A DNA stretch of 64,000 bases from Actinomycetota bacterium (GTDB lineage: Bacteria; Actinomycetota; Acidimicrobiia; Acidimicrobiales; Iamiaceae). The DNA lies in assembly GCA_019639075.1 (NCBI GenBank), contig JAHBSO010000001.1, positions 124,001 to 188,000 on the forward strand, read 5' to 3'. The notes beneath the pieces were generated by a model. That model did not search any database and was not told where the DNA came from. It worked only from the letters and a program-made list of their open reading frames with translations. Both the position numbers and the translations under genes were made by a program. Shown in pieces: positions 40,981-49,587 of this stretch (the first letter of the stretch is position 1; every line of letters starts with the position of its first letter).

Positions 40981-42252
40981 CTACGGCTCGTTGGGGTTGT
41001 TGATGGTGGGGATCTTGATGCTGATCGGGAACTGACCACCCGACAGGTAGATGAGGGCGCCCAGCTTCACGATCTCGTCGAACACGGCGTACACCGCTGC
41101 GGTGCCCGGGAAGTAGGCGGCGGTCCCGGACCGGAACGCGATGAACGGCGGCCAGTAGGTCGCGAAGGTCGGGTCCCAGAACCACTGGCGCGGGATCTCG
41201 AGCCAGTTCGCGATCTGATCGCCGAGCACGTAGCGGGCGAGGCCGCACATCGCCGGGTAGGTGAGGACCCCGCTGTCGAGGTCGGCGAGGAGGTGCAGGA
41301 GCGTGTCGGCCAGCTCGATGCCCTCCTGCGACGGGCCGAGCACCGGCGTCAGCAACTGGTCCGACTGCGTCTTGGCCGCGGCCCAGGAGCCGGGGATGTA
41401 CTCGTCTCGGATGCCGAGCAGGTGGGCGGTCACCTGCCAGGTGTGCAGGTAGCCCTGCGACTCCGAGTCGGTGGCCGGGACGTTCCACTTGCCGAGGGTC
41501 GCGGCGACGGTCGTGGGCAGGCTGGCCCACGTGACGAGCATGTCGCGCTGGCTGATCGGCATCGTCTGGTCGGCCGTCGATCCCCAGCCGGCCGACGACG
41601 GGAGCAGGTTGCGGACGCCGGCGTGGGCGAGCCGGGTCTTCACGCAGGTGACGATCATGTGGCCGGTCGGATCGAACGCGCCGGGGAGGCCGATGTCGTA
41701 GCCGAGCTTCGCCGTCTTGGTGATGCGGTCGCGCATGTCGGCGCCGCCCTTGGAGTAGTAGACGGCCCGGGCCTCGTGGGGGATGACGGTGCTCATCATC
41801 CCGCTGGCGAAGCCGTAGGCGGTACCGATGGCCCACCCCTGCTTCTGGTTGAACGACGCCCCCTTCGCGAGCTTGGTCCGGTCGGTCCACGAGGGGAGCT
41901 GGCGGGCCGACTCGATGAACGCCACCACGTCGGCGGGGAGCCCGGCCGGCAGCGCCTGGCCGTTGTACAGCCACCCGGCGAGCTTGGTGTTCACGTCCTC
42001 GACGAGCCCGCGGTCGAGGAGCGACGCGACGAGGTCGTCGGCCTGCGGGTCCCACACCCAGGTCGGGTCGGCGCCGGTGCCGGTCCCGGGGATCGAGCCG
42101 GTCGGCGACCACGTCCACCCGTTGATGCCCGGTCCGCTGGCCTGCGGCTCGCAGCCGGTGAGGCCGGCGATGCCGAGGCCGCCGAACGCGGCGAAGGCCG
42201 AGGCCACGCCGCCCTTCTTCAGCACGCTGCGGCGGGTGTGGAGCTCTGCCAT
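40981..42252 (-). CDS. Lcp-type (rubber oxygenase-like) haem protein, MpaB/DUF2236 family
   Basis: A 423-residue exported protein. A Tat signal (TRRSVLKKGG, then a hydrophobic stretch) ends near Cys34 (LTGC), so lipid attachment is possible. In the DUF2236 core, Arg176, Thr180 and His210 keep exactly the spacing of the haem-pocket residues Arg164, Thr168 and His198 of latex clearing protein Lcp from Streptomyces K30; His210 would be the axial ligand. Lcp cleaves polyisoprene extracellularly. The substrate here could be another isoprenoid. GAGGGG lies upstream of ATG 42252; a TetR gene precedes it. Confidence 0.82.
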   Translation of the reverse strand: MAELHTRRSVLKKGGVASAFAAFGGLGIAGLTGCEPQASGPGINGWTWSPTGSIPGTGTGADPTWVWDPQADDLVASLLDRGLVEDVNTKLAGWLYNGQALPAGLPADVVAFIESARQLPSWTDRTKLAKGASFNQKQGWAIGTAYGFASGMMSTVIPHEARAVYYSKGGADMRDRITKTAKLGYDIGLPGAFDPTGHMIVTCVKTRLAHAGVRNLLPSSAGWGSTADQTMPISQRDMLVTWASLPTTVAATLGKWNVPATDSESQGYLHTWQVTAHLLGIRDEYIPGSWAAAKTQSDQLLTPVLGPSQEGIELADTLLHLLADLDSGVLTYPAMCGLARYVLGDQIANWLEIPRQWFWDPTFATYWPPFIAFRSGTAAYFPGTAAVYAVFDEIVKLGALIYLSGGQFPISIKIPTINNPNEP

Positions 42253-42301
42253 GGTCGATCCCCTCTGCGGTCGTTCCCTGCTGGTCCCGGTCGACCTGCA
42301 C

Positions 42302-42322
42302 CTATTGGCGAACCGCTAATAG
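42302..42322. promoter_or_regulatory. Palindromic operator candidate before the Lcp-like gene
   Basis: CTATTGGCG-AAC-CGCTAATAG is a near-perfect 21-bp palindrome 50-70 bases upstream of the Lcp-like gene and after the TetR gene, the size and place expected of a TetR operator. Confidence 0.5.
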
Positions 42323-42384
42323 CGACCCTACAAGCATGTGTGCCCGGTGTCACGCACTTTCGACGTGGGGGGATCGACGGGGGG

Positions 42385-43026
42385 TCAGCGGGCGCGGACG
42401 GTGCCCGCGGCGTCCATGCCGGGGACCACCGATTCGACCAGCGACAGCAGGCTCAGCTCCATGAGCGCGGCCGCCTGCTCACGGTCGATCGTGCCGCGGA
42501 CGAGCCACTCGTCGCCGGCCACCCGCGCGAATGCGGCGTAGCAGTTCAGGGCGCTGCGCAGCAGCTCCCGGTCGAGGTCCTCGGGGAACGGCACCTCGGT
42601 GAGCATCCGCCCCACGAGCTCGTCGCGGGCCGCGTCGAGGACCGAGTCCAGGTCGGCGCCGGCGATGCCGCCGGTGCCCGCGATGCCCGACCAGAGCCCG
42701 CCGGCCTCCTCGATCATCCGCATCCACATGGCGACGCAGCCGGCGATCACCGACCGGAAGTCACCCGACAGGTTCCGCGGCACGATCGGCGCGCCCGTCG
42801 GGACCTGGACCTCGCGCCGCACGACCTCGAGGAAGAGGTTGCGCTTCGATCCGAAGTAGTGGTGCAGCAGGCCGCGGGTGACGCCGGCGGCCTCGGCGAC
42901 CGCTTCGAGCGAGACCCCGTCGTAGCCGGCGTCGCGGAACGACCTCGCGGCGACCCGCAGGATCTGCGCCCGGCGTTCGTCGGGTTCGAGGCGCGTCCGC
43001 CGCTTCACGTCCGGACGGTCGACCAT
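42385..43026 (-). CDS. TetR-family regulator, probably of the Lcp-like gene
   Basis: A 213-residue regulator. Helix-turn-helix: AQILRVAARSFRDAGYDGVSLEAVAEAAGVTRGLLHHYFGSKRNLFLEVV. A C-terminal helical domain follows (MWMRMIEEAGGLWSGIAG). It is upstream of, and in line with, the Lcp-like gene, with a 132-base gap that contains a palindrome. TetR-type control of lcp is known in Gordonia. ATG 43026 lies 8 bases after a TACACT box and is probably leaderless. Confidence 0.88.
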   Translation of the reverse strand: MVDRPDVKRRTRLEPDERRAQILRVAARSFRDAGYDGVSLEAVAEAAGVTRGLLHHYFGSKRNLFLEVVRREVQVPTGAPIVPRNLSGDFRSVIAGCVAMWMRMIEEAGGLWSGIAGTGGIAGADLDSVLDAARDELVGRMLTEVPFPEDLDRELLRSALNCYAAFARVAGDEWLVRGTIDREQAAALMELSLLSLVESVVPGMDAAGTVRAR

Positions 43027-43034
43027 GCGCGGGG

Positions 43035-43040
43035 AGTGTA
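43035..43040 (-). promoter_or_regulatory. -10 box of the second TetR gene (leaderless type)
   Basis: TACACT on the minus strand ends 8 bases before ATG 43026, with no ribosome site. Confidence 0.4.
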
Positions 43041-43096
43041 CGGCACCGTCGCCGCCGGAGGACCCGGCCGGCGACGGTGCCACCACGACGGTCGGA

Positions 43097-43495
43097 TCAG
43101 CCGATCAGCTTGGCCTTCTGGCTCTGGAACTCGTCCTCGGACAGGACGCCCCGGTCGCGCAGGTCGGCCAACTGGGCGAGCTCGGCGGCTGCGGTCTGCC
43201 CGCCGCCGGCGGCGTCGCGCACGTAGCTGCGGAACGCGGCGTCGCGGTCCTTGACGTCCTGGACCTCGCGCTCGGCCATCTTGTCGCCGTTGGCGATGAG
43301 GTAGATGAGCACGCCGAGCCACGGGATCACGATGATGAACAGCAGCCAGAAGGCCTTGGCGAAGCCGCTCATGTCCTGGCTCCGGAACACGTCGACCACC
43401 GTCCGGAACAGGACGATGATCCAGGCGATCCAGAGGAAGAAGAACGTCACGACCAGCAGGGCGGACAGGAGCGGGAAGTCGTAGGCAAGAACCAT
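43097..43495 (-). CDS. PLDc_N/SHOCT-domain membrane protein
   Basis: A 132-residue protein. Two membrane helices (about 8-32 and 44-66: LLFIIVIPWLGVLIYLI) carry the PLDc_N signature, with the charged DVFRSQDMSGFAKAFW loop between them. A linker follows, then a C-terminal SHOCT motif (ELAQLADLRDRGVLSEDEFQSQKAKLIG). SHOCT domains mediate oligomerisation or nucleic-acid contacts; the role is unknown. Stands alone between the TetR and SDR genes. Confidence 0.88.
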   Translation of the reverse strand: MVLAYDFPLLSALLVVTFFFLWIAWIIVLFRTVVDVFRSQDMSGFAKAFWLLFIIVIPWLGVLIYLIANGDKMAEREVQDVKDRDAAFRSYVRDAAGGGQTAAAELAQLADLRDRGVLSEDEFQSQKAKLIG

Positions 43496-43534
43496 GCCAG
43501 AACCTTACGGCAATCGATCGCCCCGCTCGGCGGG

Positions 43535-44302
43535 TCAGCGCTCGATGCGGTCGCTGACCCCGAGTCGGCGTTGGACGAAGGCGCTGAACCCGGGGGCGAC
43601 GGTGGCGAGGGTCGACGCGGCCCGCAGTTCGGTCGGCGACACGAACACCTCGGTCGGGTTGCGCACGATGGCCCTGGCGACCGCTGCGGCGACGTCGGCC
43701 GGAGCCTTCGTGCGGACGCCCGGCGGGAGGTCGACGCCACCGTCGGCGAACATGCCCGCGTCGCGGATGAACCCCGGTGACACCAGCGTGACCCCGATGC
43801 CGAGCGGCTCCATCTCCTGGCGGAACGACAGTGCGAAGCCCCGGAGGCCGAACTTGGTGGCGTTGTAGAGGCGCGTGCCCGGGCTGGCGGCCAGCCCGGC
43901 GAGGGACCCGACCAGGACGATCTGGCCCTGCTCGCCGCCATCGACCTTCGCCTTCGCGAACGCCTGGGCGAGCACCATCGGTGCCCGGAGGTTGGTGTCG
44001 ACCACGCGGTCGATGTCGTCGACCGAGAGGTCCTCGAAGGCGGGATCGGCGCCGACGCCGGCGTTGGCCACCAGCACGTCACACTCCGCGGCTCGTTCGG
44101 CGAGGCGGGCGACGTCGGCCCGGTCGGTGAGGTCGGCGACCTCGACCTCGCCGCCGACCTCGGCCGCGAGCGCCTCGAGGAGCTCGCGGTTGCGGGCCGA
44201 CAGCACGAGGGTCGCGCCGCGGGCGGCGAGGTCCCGGGCGATGGCGGTCCCGAGGCCTCCGCTGGCCCCGGTGAGCAGGATGGTCGAACCGGAGATGTCC
44301 AT
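43535..44302 (-). CDS. Short-chain dehydrogenase/reductase
   Basis: A 255-residue NAD(P)-dependent SDR. TGASGGLGTAIA (cofactor glycine motif), ANAGVGADP (NAG), LVGSLAG (catalytic Ser) and YNATKFGLR (YxxxK) form the classical set. The C-terminal region APADVAAAVARAIVRNPTEVFVSP matches SDRs acting on long-chain or isoprenoid substrates. ATG 44302 follows a TACCGT box by 7 bases, and the promoter overlaps that of the divergent DUF983 gene. Confidence 0.92.
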   Translation of the reverse strand: MDISGSTILLTGASGGLGTAIARDLAARGATLVLSARNRELLEALAAEVGGEVEVADLTDRADVARLAERAAECDVLVANAGVGADPAFEDLSVDDIDRVVDTNLRAPMVLAQAFAKAKVDGGEQGQIVLVGSLAGLAASPGTRLYNATKFGLRGFALSFRQEMEPLGIGVTLVSPGFIRDAGMFADGGVDLPPGVRTKAPADVAAAVARAIVRNPTEVFVSPTELRAASTLATVAPGFSAFVQRRLGVSDRIER

Positions 44303-44330
44303 CCCTTGCACGGTAGGGGACAATGGCCCG

Positions 44331-44786
44331 ATGGACGCCGGGTTCGAGGTGGTCGACGTGGTGGGGCGGCCGCCGTCGTGGGCGACGATGGTCCGGCGCG
44401 GGTTGCGGCGACGGTGCGGCCGGTGCGGGTCCCGCGAGGTGTTCGAGACCCGCTGGCGGCTGCGGGAGCGCTGCGGCGGCTGCGGGTACCGGTTCAAGCG
44501 CGAGCCCGGGTTCGCCCTCGGGGCGTGGTTCCTGAACTTCATGGTGCTCGAGTCGGTCCACCTGGCCGGGGCGATGGCCTACATCGTCTGGTTGAGCGGC
44601 CATCCCGGTGCGGGCTTGGTCGCACCGCTGCTCGTCGGCGCGGTCCTGGCCGTCACGATCCCGTTCCTCACCTATCCGCACTCGCAGACCCTCTGGGCGG
44701 CGATCGACCTGGTGATGACCCCGATGGAGCTCGACGAGATCGTCGACGCGATGGACGCGATGGAGTCAGTACGCGGTGGACCGTGA
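44331..44786 (+). CDS. DUF983-family membrane protein
   Basis: A 151-residue protein. An N-terminal zinc ribbon, CGRCGS ... CGGCGYRF, is followed by EPGFALGAWFLNF and two or three membrane helices (FMVLESVHLAGAMAYIVWL, LLVGAVLAVTIPFL) and PHSQTLWAAIDL, which match DUF983. Function unknown; the family is often found near respiratory-oxidase genes in other phyla, not here. ATG 44331 follows a GACAAT sequence by six bases. Its end overlaps the convergent queuosine-salvage gene by 21 bases. Confidence 0.82.
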   Translation: MDAGFEVVDVVGRPPSWATMVRRGLRRRCGRCGSREVFETRWRLRERCGGCGYRFKREPGFALGAWFLNFMVLESVHLAGAMAYIVWLSGHPGAGLVAPLLVGAVLAVTIPFLTYPHSQTLWAAIDLVMTPMELDEIVDAMDAMESVRGGP

Positions 44787-45761
44787 CCGGTGCCGGGGCC
44801 GGGCCTTGTAGGTCGCGCCACCGCCCCGGTTCCACAGCACCTGGTCGAGCCCCATCGCCGTCGCCGGGTGCCCCGACGATCGCAGGTGGGCGACGATCCG
44901 CTCGGCCGCATCCACGGCGACGGCGCGGATCTCGACCTCCTCGGGCGACCCCGGTTCCAGCAGCTCCTCGGCGTCGATGCGGCCGACGAGCCCGTCGTCG
45001 AAGCGCAGCACGCCGTCCAGCCTGAGCACGTGCGGGACCAGGTTGTCGGCGAAGATCGTCAGGTCGTCGAGGTCGTGGAAGCGGCCCGGGCCGGTGCCGC
45101 CGAACGCCATGGCCAGGTGGGCGGGCACGATCTGCGCCCGCTTGAACAGGGGGACCGGACGACCGTCGTGGACCCAGGTGTCCGCCCACCCGGGGACGCC
45201 GGAGAGCACCTCGGCGAGCGCGGCGGCCGAGCCGTCGCCCGCCGCGGCCAGTGCCTCGAACGAGCCCTCGAACCGGTCGACCAGTGCGGTCCCCAGGTCC
45301 GACCACGCGGTGGAGAACCACGCCATCAGCTCGGCCGCGGGACCGTCGGGGTCCTGTCCGAACAGGGCGGCGCAGCGTTCGGGCGTCGCCGTGCGCAGCT
45401 CCTCGGCCGTGAACGCCCCGACGCGGTCGAACCGCTCGCGCAGCGCGGCGAACACCGTCTTCGAGCCCGACAGACCGGGCCGCTTGGCCAGCACCGGGAA
45501 GAACCCGGAGCCGAAGTTCACCGCGTTGACGGTCAGCACCCAGGCCACCGTGCCCGCCTCGCCCAGATCGGGGAGGTCGCCGGGCTCGAGCGCCGGTGCG
45601 CCGACCCGGTCGAGCGGGAGCGTCTCGGCCACGCGCCCGACGGCGTCGTCGTCGATGGTGACGTGCCGGGCGCGTGCCGCCACGTCGGCCGCGGCGCGCC
45701 GTACCCGGGAGGGCAGCGTCGGGCGAGGGTCCCCGGGGGTGTCGGCGCGATCGTCGGGCAT
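44766..45761 (-). CDS. Queuosine 5'-phosphate N-glycosidase/hydrolase (Qng1/DUF2419)
   Basis: A 331-residue queuosine-salvage protein. WVLTVNAVNFGSGFFPVL, LTIFADNLVPHVLRLDGVLRFDDGL, the block GSPEEVEIRAVAVDAAERI and the C-terminus LDQVLWNRGG...RPRHRSRSTAY fit the family, whose members release queuine from queuosine nucleotide for reuse in tRNA. The first 35 residues are disordered and acidic. ATG 45761 is chosen; the frame is open a little further. No other queuosine gene is in the window. Confidence 0.88.
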   Translation of the reverse strand: MPDDRADTPGDPRPTLPSRVRRAAADVAARARHVTIDDDAVGRVAETLPLDRVGAPALEPGDLPDLGEAGTVAWVLTVNAVNFGSGFFPVLAKRPGLSGSKTVFAALRERFDRVGAFTAEELRTATPERCAALFGQDPDGPAAELMAWFSTAWSDLGTALVDRFEGSFEALAAAGDGSAAALAEVLSGVPGWADTWVHDGRPVPLFKRAQIVPAHLAMAFGGTGPGRFHDLDDLTIFADNLVPHVLRLDGVLRFDDGLVGRIDAEELLEPGSPEEVEIRAVAVDAAERIVAHLRSSGHPATAMGLDQVLWNRGGGATYKARPRHRSRSTAY

Positions 45762-45850
45762 GCGCTCCGCAGTAGACCACGGATCGCGGTGGCCGCCCGA
45801 CGGCCCGTGAAGCACGCCGGGGTGCCGGGTCGATCCGCGGGCCGCGGCCG

Positions 45851-45856
45851 TAACCT
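45851..45856 (+). promoter_or_regulatory. -10 box of the kinase gene (leaderless type)
   Basis: TAACCT ends 9 bases before GTG 45866; no Shine-Dalgarno is present. Confidence 0.4.
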
Positions 45857-45865
45857 GGCCCGGTC

Positions 45866-47854
45866 GTGACCTCCCCCCGCACCGCCGACGCGCCCAAGGG
45901 CGACGACCCCTGTCCGCACTGCGGGCACGAGGTCGGCGACTCGTGGCTCGTGTGCGCGTGGTGCGGCGAGCGGCTCGCCGTCGCCGCCGAGATGGAGGCC
46001 GGCACGCGGGTCGGCGACGGCCGCTACCAGATCCTCCGGGTGATCGGGCGGGGCGGCTTCGGCATCACCTACGACGTCGGCGACCGGCGACTCCAGCGGC
46101 GGGTCGCCATGAAGGAGCTGTTCCCCGAGTCCGCCGTGCGCCACGGGTCGATGGTGCTCACCCCGCCACAGGGCCGCGCCGGCTTCAAGGTGGCCCGGGA
46201 CCGGTTCATGCGGGAGGCCCGGGTGCTGGCCCGCTTCACCCACCCCGGCATCGTCCGGGTCTACGAGGTGTTCGAGGAGCACGGCACCGCGTACCTGGTC
46301 ATGGAGCTGCTGGAGGGGCGGACCCTCGTCGAGCTGCTCCAGCAGCGCGGCCGACCGTTCCCCGAGGCCGAGCTGCTCGACGTCGCCGGGCGGGTCGCCG
46401 CCGCGCTCCGCCCGGTGCACGCCGCGGGTGTGCTGCACCGCGACATCAACCCGTCGAACGTGATGCTCACCCACCACGGCCGCATCGTCGTGATCGACTT
46501 CGGTCTCGCCCGGGACTACGACCAGCAGGAGACCCAGGGGATGACCCGCGTCGTCACCCCCGGCTACGCACCGCTCGAGCAGTACCGCGGGGAGGGTCGC
46601 TTCGGGCCGTCGACCGACGTCTACGGCCTGGCCGCCACCTGCTACCGCCTCGCCACCGGCCGGGTCCCCGTCTCCGCGGTCGAGCGCGATGCCGGTGCGT
46701 CGCTGCCGTCGCCGCACCACCTCAACCCGGCGATCTCGAAGTCCGTGTCCGACGCCATCCTCGACGGTCTCGAGCTCGAACCGTCCCACCGACCGCAGGA
46801 CCTCGACTCGCTCCTCGCCCGGCTCGGCATCACCCGGCTGCCGGAGGGCCCGCGGTCGTCGCTGATCGACCTCGTGCCGCCCCCGGCGCAGGTCGAGCCG
46901 TCCGCGCCCGCGCCGACGACGCCGGAGATCGCCCCCGCTCCGGCGTCCCCGCCGGCCCCGGCTCCCCGACCGATCGCGGTCGTGACCCCCCGGCACCGAC
47001 CGGCCCCGGCCCCGGCGCCGACGGAGATCGCCGCGGTCGGGTCCGACGACGACCGGACCGTGCACGCGCCCCTCGTGCCCCGCACCGTCGCCGGCGGTCC
47101 CGACGTCACGATCCCGCAGTCGTCGGGCCCGTCGGTCGATGCCACCTCGCGACCCGACGCCACCCGTCCGCTCGTGGACCGGACCGACGTCCCGCCGCCG
47201 CAGTTCCGACCGGCCCGCGCTCCGGTCGACGTCGCGGTCGTGGAGCCGCGCTACCGCGTGGTCGACGGGTTGCCCCGTCCGGTCGGCCCCCACCCCGCCG
47301 GGCGGCGCGCCGTGCTCGTGCCGCTCTGCCTCCTCGCCATCGCCGCGGGGTCGGCCGCCCCGGTGATCGTCTTCGGCGTGCTGGTGCTCCTGGTGCTCCC
47401 CGCGCTGGCCACCATGGGCGACACCGCCGCGCATCGCATGCGGGGCGAGAGCGGTGCGCCCGGCGGGTGGGCCGAGCGGCGGATGTCGTCGGGCGCGCTG
47501 GCCGCGCCCCGCTTCGCCCGCAACGTGGTGCTGTCGGTCGTGCGGTCCTCACCGATCACCGTCGGCGTCGGCGTCGCGCTCCTCGGCTGGTACGGCCTCG
47601 GCAACGTCGGGGTGTCGCCGGCGCTGTCGGACGCCGCGCTGCGGGCGATCGGCGCGGTTGCGTGCGGAGTCGTGACGATCGGCGCCGGCAACGGGAGCGC
47701 CCGGTTCCGGAGCGGGCTCGGGACCGACGACCTGGTCACCCGGGTCACCCCCACCGGTCGGACCTCCGAGCGAGTGGTGGTCCTCTGGTTGCTGTGCGCG
47801 GCGGGGATCGCCGGGGCGCTGTGGCTCAGCCCCTCGGCGTTCCCGCTGCCCTGA
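45866..47854 (+). CDS. Serine/threonine protein kinase with zinc ribbon and membrane domain
   Basis: A 662-residue protein. An N-terminal zinc ribbon (CPHCG, about residue 16; CAWCG) precedes a kinase domain (about 50-320): glycine loop GRGGFGITY, Lys83 in VAMKELFP, HRDINPSN at 191-198, DFGLA and PGYAPLEQY. The catalytic-loop lysine is replaced by Asn195, a variation seen in this MKExFP/APLEQY branch of bacterial kinases. A long Pro/Ala/Thr-rich linker (about 330-475) leads to four or so hydrophobic helices. Targets are unknown. Confidence 0.88.
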   Translation: MTSPRTADAPKGDDPCPHCGHEVGDSWLVCAWCGERLAVAAEMEAGTRVGDGRYQILRVIGRGGFGITYDVGDRRLQRRVAMKELFPESAVRHGSMVLTPPQGRAGFKVARDRFMREARVLARFTHPGIVRVYEVFEEHGTAYLVMELLEGRTLVELLQQRGRPFPEAELLDVAGRVAAALRPVHAAGVLHRDINPSNVMLTHHGRIVVIDFGLARDYDQQETQGMTRVVTPGYAPLEQYRGEGRFGPSTDVYGLAATCYRLATGRVPVSAVERDAGASLPSPHHLNPAISKSVSDAILDGLELEPSHRPQDLDSLLARLGITRLPEGPRSSLIDLVPPPAQVEPSAPAPTTPEIAPAPASPPAPAPRPIAVVTPRHRPAPAPAPTEIAAVGSDDDRTVHAPLVPRTVAGGPDVTIPQSSGPSVDATSRPDATRPLVDRTDVPPPQFRPARAPVDVAVVEPRYRVVDGLPRPVGPHPAGRRAVLVPLCLLAIAAGSAAPVIVFGVLVLLVLPALATMGDTAAHRMRGESGAPGGWAERRMSSGALAAPRFARNVVLSVVRSSPITVGVGVALLGWYGLGNVGVSPALSDAALRAIGAVACGVVTIGAGNGSARFRSGLGTDDLVTRVTPTGRTSERVVVLWLLCAAGIAGALWLSPSAFPLP

Positions 47855-47869
47855 CCGCGCGGTGGGCCG

Positions 47870-48817
47870 CTAGATCAGGCCCTTGTCCTCGAGCCAGGAC
47901 TGGGCGACGTCGGCCGGGTCCTCCTTGGCGTCGCCGTCGGTCGCGAGGTTCCACGCCGCCAGGTCCTCGGTGGTGATCTCGGCGCTGAGCTCGTTCAGCG
48001 CCGCGAGGAGATCGTCGGTCGCGAGCTCCTCGTTCGCGATGATCGGCACGACGTTCTGGGCCGACTGGAGACCCTGGTCGTCCTCCAGCACGACGATGGT
48101 GCCCTCGGCGATCTCCGGGGCGGTCGAGCCGTACTGGGCGACGTCGATGTCGCCGCTCTGGAGGGCGGTCACCAGCGCCGGGCCGTAGGCGACCTGCACG
48201 AACTCGAGGCCGAGGTCGTAGGTCGGGCCGTTGTAGCCGGCCAGGCAGTCCTCCCGGTCGGCGCACTCGGGGGCCCCGCCCAGGGTGAGCGGCCCGTCGA
48301 GGTCGGCCAGGTCGGAGATCTTCGTGACGTGGTTCTCGTCGGCCCACGAGGTGAGGGCGACGAGCGCGTTGGCGTCCGCTGCCTCGCTCTGGTCGGCGGC
48401 GACCCAGCCCTTGTCGGCGAGGGCCTTCTCCAGGTCGGCGTAGGTCGCGTCGGCGTCGGAGCTGGCCGTGCCGCCGAGCTCGGTGACCGCGCTCCCGGTG
48501 TAGTCGAGCTCGAGGTCGACGCTGCCCTTGTCCATCGCGGCGAAGAGCTGGGTGCGGTCGGCGATGGGCGCCTCGACCTGGATGTCGAAGCCCTTCGCCT
48601 TCAGGAACTGCGCGTAGACCTCGGCGAGCGTCTCGGACTCGCTGAACTTCTGCGACCCGATCTTGATGGTCGCCGCGCTCGCGGACGAACCGTCGCTCGA
48701 CGAGCCGTCGCTCGACCCACCGTCGCTGTCGCTCCCGCAGGCACCGAGCAGGAGCACCGATGCGACGGCGAGGGCGGCGATCGCGCGCAGGTGGCGAGGC
48801 CGGTTGGGGCTGGTCAT
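47870..48817 (-). CDS. Glycine betaine/choline-type ABC substrate-binding lipoprotein
   Basis: A 315-residue OpuCC/OsmF-like lipoprotein. The signal IAALAVASVLLLGAC has a good lipobox (LLGAC), followed by a Ser/Gly/Asp linker and the domain ATIKIGSQKFSESETLAEVYAQFL, VDLELDYTGSAVTELGGT, DANALVALTSWADENHVTKISDLADL and VDVAQYGSTAPEIAEG. Members bind quaternary ammonium osmolytes. Last gene of the four-gene operon; ATG 48817 overlaps the upstream permease stop (ATGA), and the gene ends in TAG. Confidence 0.92.
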   Translation of the reverse strand: MTSPNRPRHLRAIAALAVASVLLLGACGSDSDGGSSDGSSSDGSSASAATIKIGSQKFSESETLAEVYAQFLKAKGFDIQVEAPIADRTQLFAAMDKGSVDLELDYTGSAVTELGGTASSDADATYADLEKALADKGWVAADQSEAADANALVALTSWADENHVTKISDLADLDGPLTLGGAPECADREDCLAGYNGPTYDLGLEFVQVAYGPALVTALQSGDIDVAQYGSTAPEIAEGTIVVLEDDQGLQSAQNVVPIIANEELATDDLLAALNELSAEITTEDLAAWNLATDGDAKEDPADVAQSWLEDKGLI

Positions 48818-49587
48818 GACGTACCTCCGAGGTCGGGTCGGACGACCGCCGCGGCGGCAGGTCGTCTCCGCACGGCGCCCGTCGACCGTAGGCCGCGGGG
48901 CGTGGCGATGCGCTGGATCCCGGCGAGGACCACGTCCGCGGTCATCGCGGTGCCGGCCACGAGGAGGGCACCGGCCTGGATCTCGGCGTCGTCGTTGGCG
49001 GCCAGGCCGAGCGACACGTACACCCCGAGCCCGCCGCCACCGAAGAGCGCTCCGAGGGCTTCGGTGGCGATCGCCTGGGTCAGCGCGATCCGGATGCCGG
49101 CGAGGATCAGCGGGACCGCGAGCGGTAGCTCGACCTGGCGCAGCACCTGCGGTCCCGACAGGCCCATCGCCTCCGCGGCGGCGACGGTGTCGGGCGGGAC
49201 GGCGCGGATCGCGGTGTAGGTGTTGGCGAAGACCGGGGGCAGGCACATCGCGGTGAGCGCGATGACGATCGGCCACGGCGCGAACCCGAACCCCCAGCGC
49301 AGGGAGAAGATGACCGCCACCGCGAGGATGGTGAGGGTCGGGATCACCCGCCCGACGTTCACGATCGTCGCGGCGACGATCTCGCCCTTGCCCCGGTGGG
49401 CCAGCCACGCGGCGAGCGGAACCGCGATCACGACCGACAGCGCCACCGCCCAGCCCGCGTGCTGGAGCGTGATCCAGAGGTTCTCGGGGATGGACCCCGA
49501 CACCTCCCGCTCGGCCGGGGTCCGGAACCACTCCCAGGGGTTCGAGGTGTCGGCGAGCACGAGGCCGACGCCGGCCGCGCCGATCAC
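48814..49587 (-). CDS. Osmolyte ABC transporter permease B
   Basis: A 257-residue OpuB/ProW-type permease with about six helices. IPENLWITLQHAGWAVALSVVIAVPLAAWLAHRGKG leads into GRVIPTLTILAVAVIF; the coupling loop AAEAMGLSGPQVLRQVELPLAVPLILAGIRIALTQAIATE is complete. GTG 49587 overlaps the stop of permease A (GTGA). Works with permease A, so the channel is a heterodimer, as in other two-permease Opu systems. Confidence 0.92.
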   Translation of the reverse strand: MIGAAGVGLVLADTSNPWEWFRTPAEREVSGSIPENLWITLQHAGWAVALSVVIAVPLAAWLAHRGKGEIVAATIVNVGRVIPTLTILAVAVIFSLRWGFGFAPWPIVIALTAMCLPPVFANTYTAIRAVPPDTVAAAEAMGLSGPQVLRQVELPLAVPLILAGIRIALTQAIATEALGALFGGGGLGVYVSLGLAANDDAEIQAGALLVAGTAMTADVVLAGIQRIATPRGLRSTGAVRRRPAAAAVVRPDLGGTS

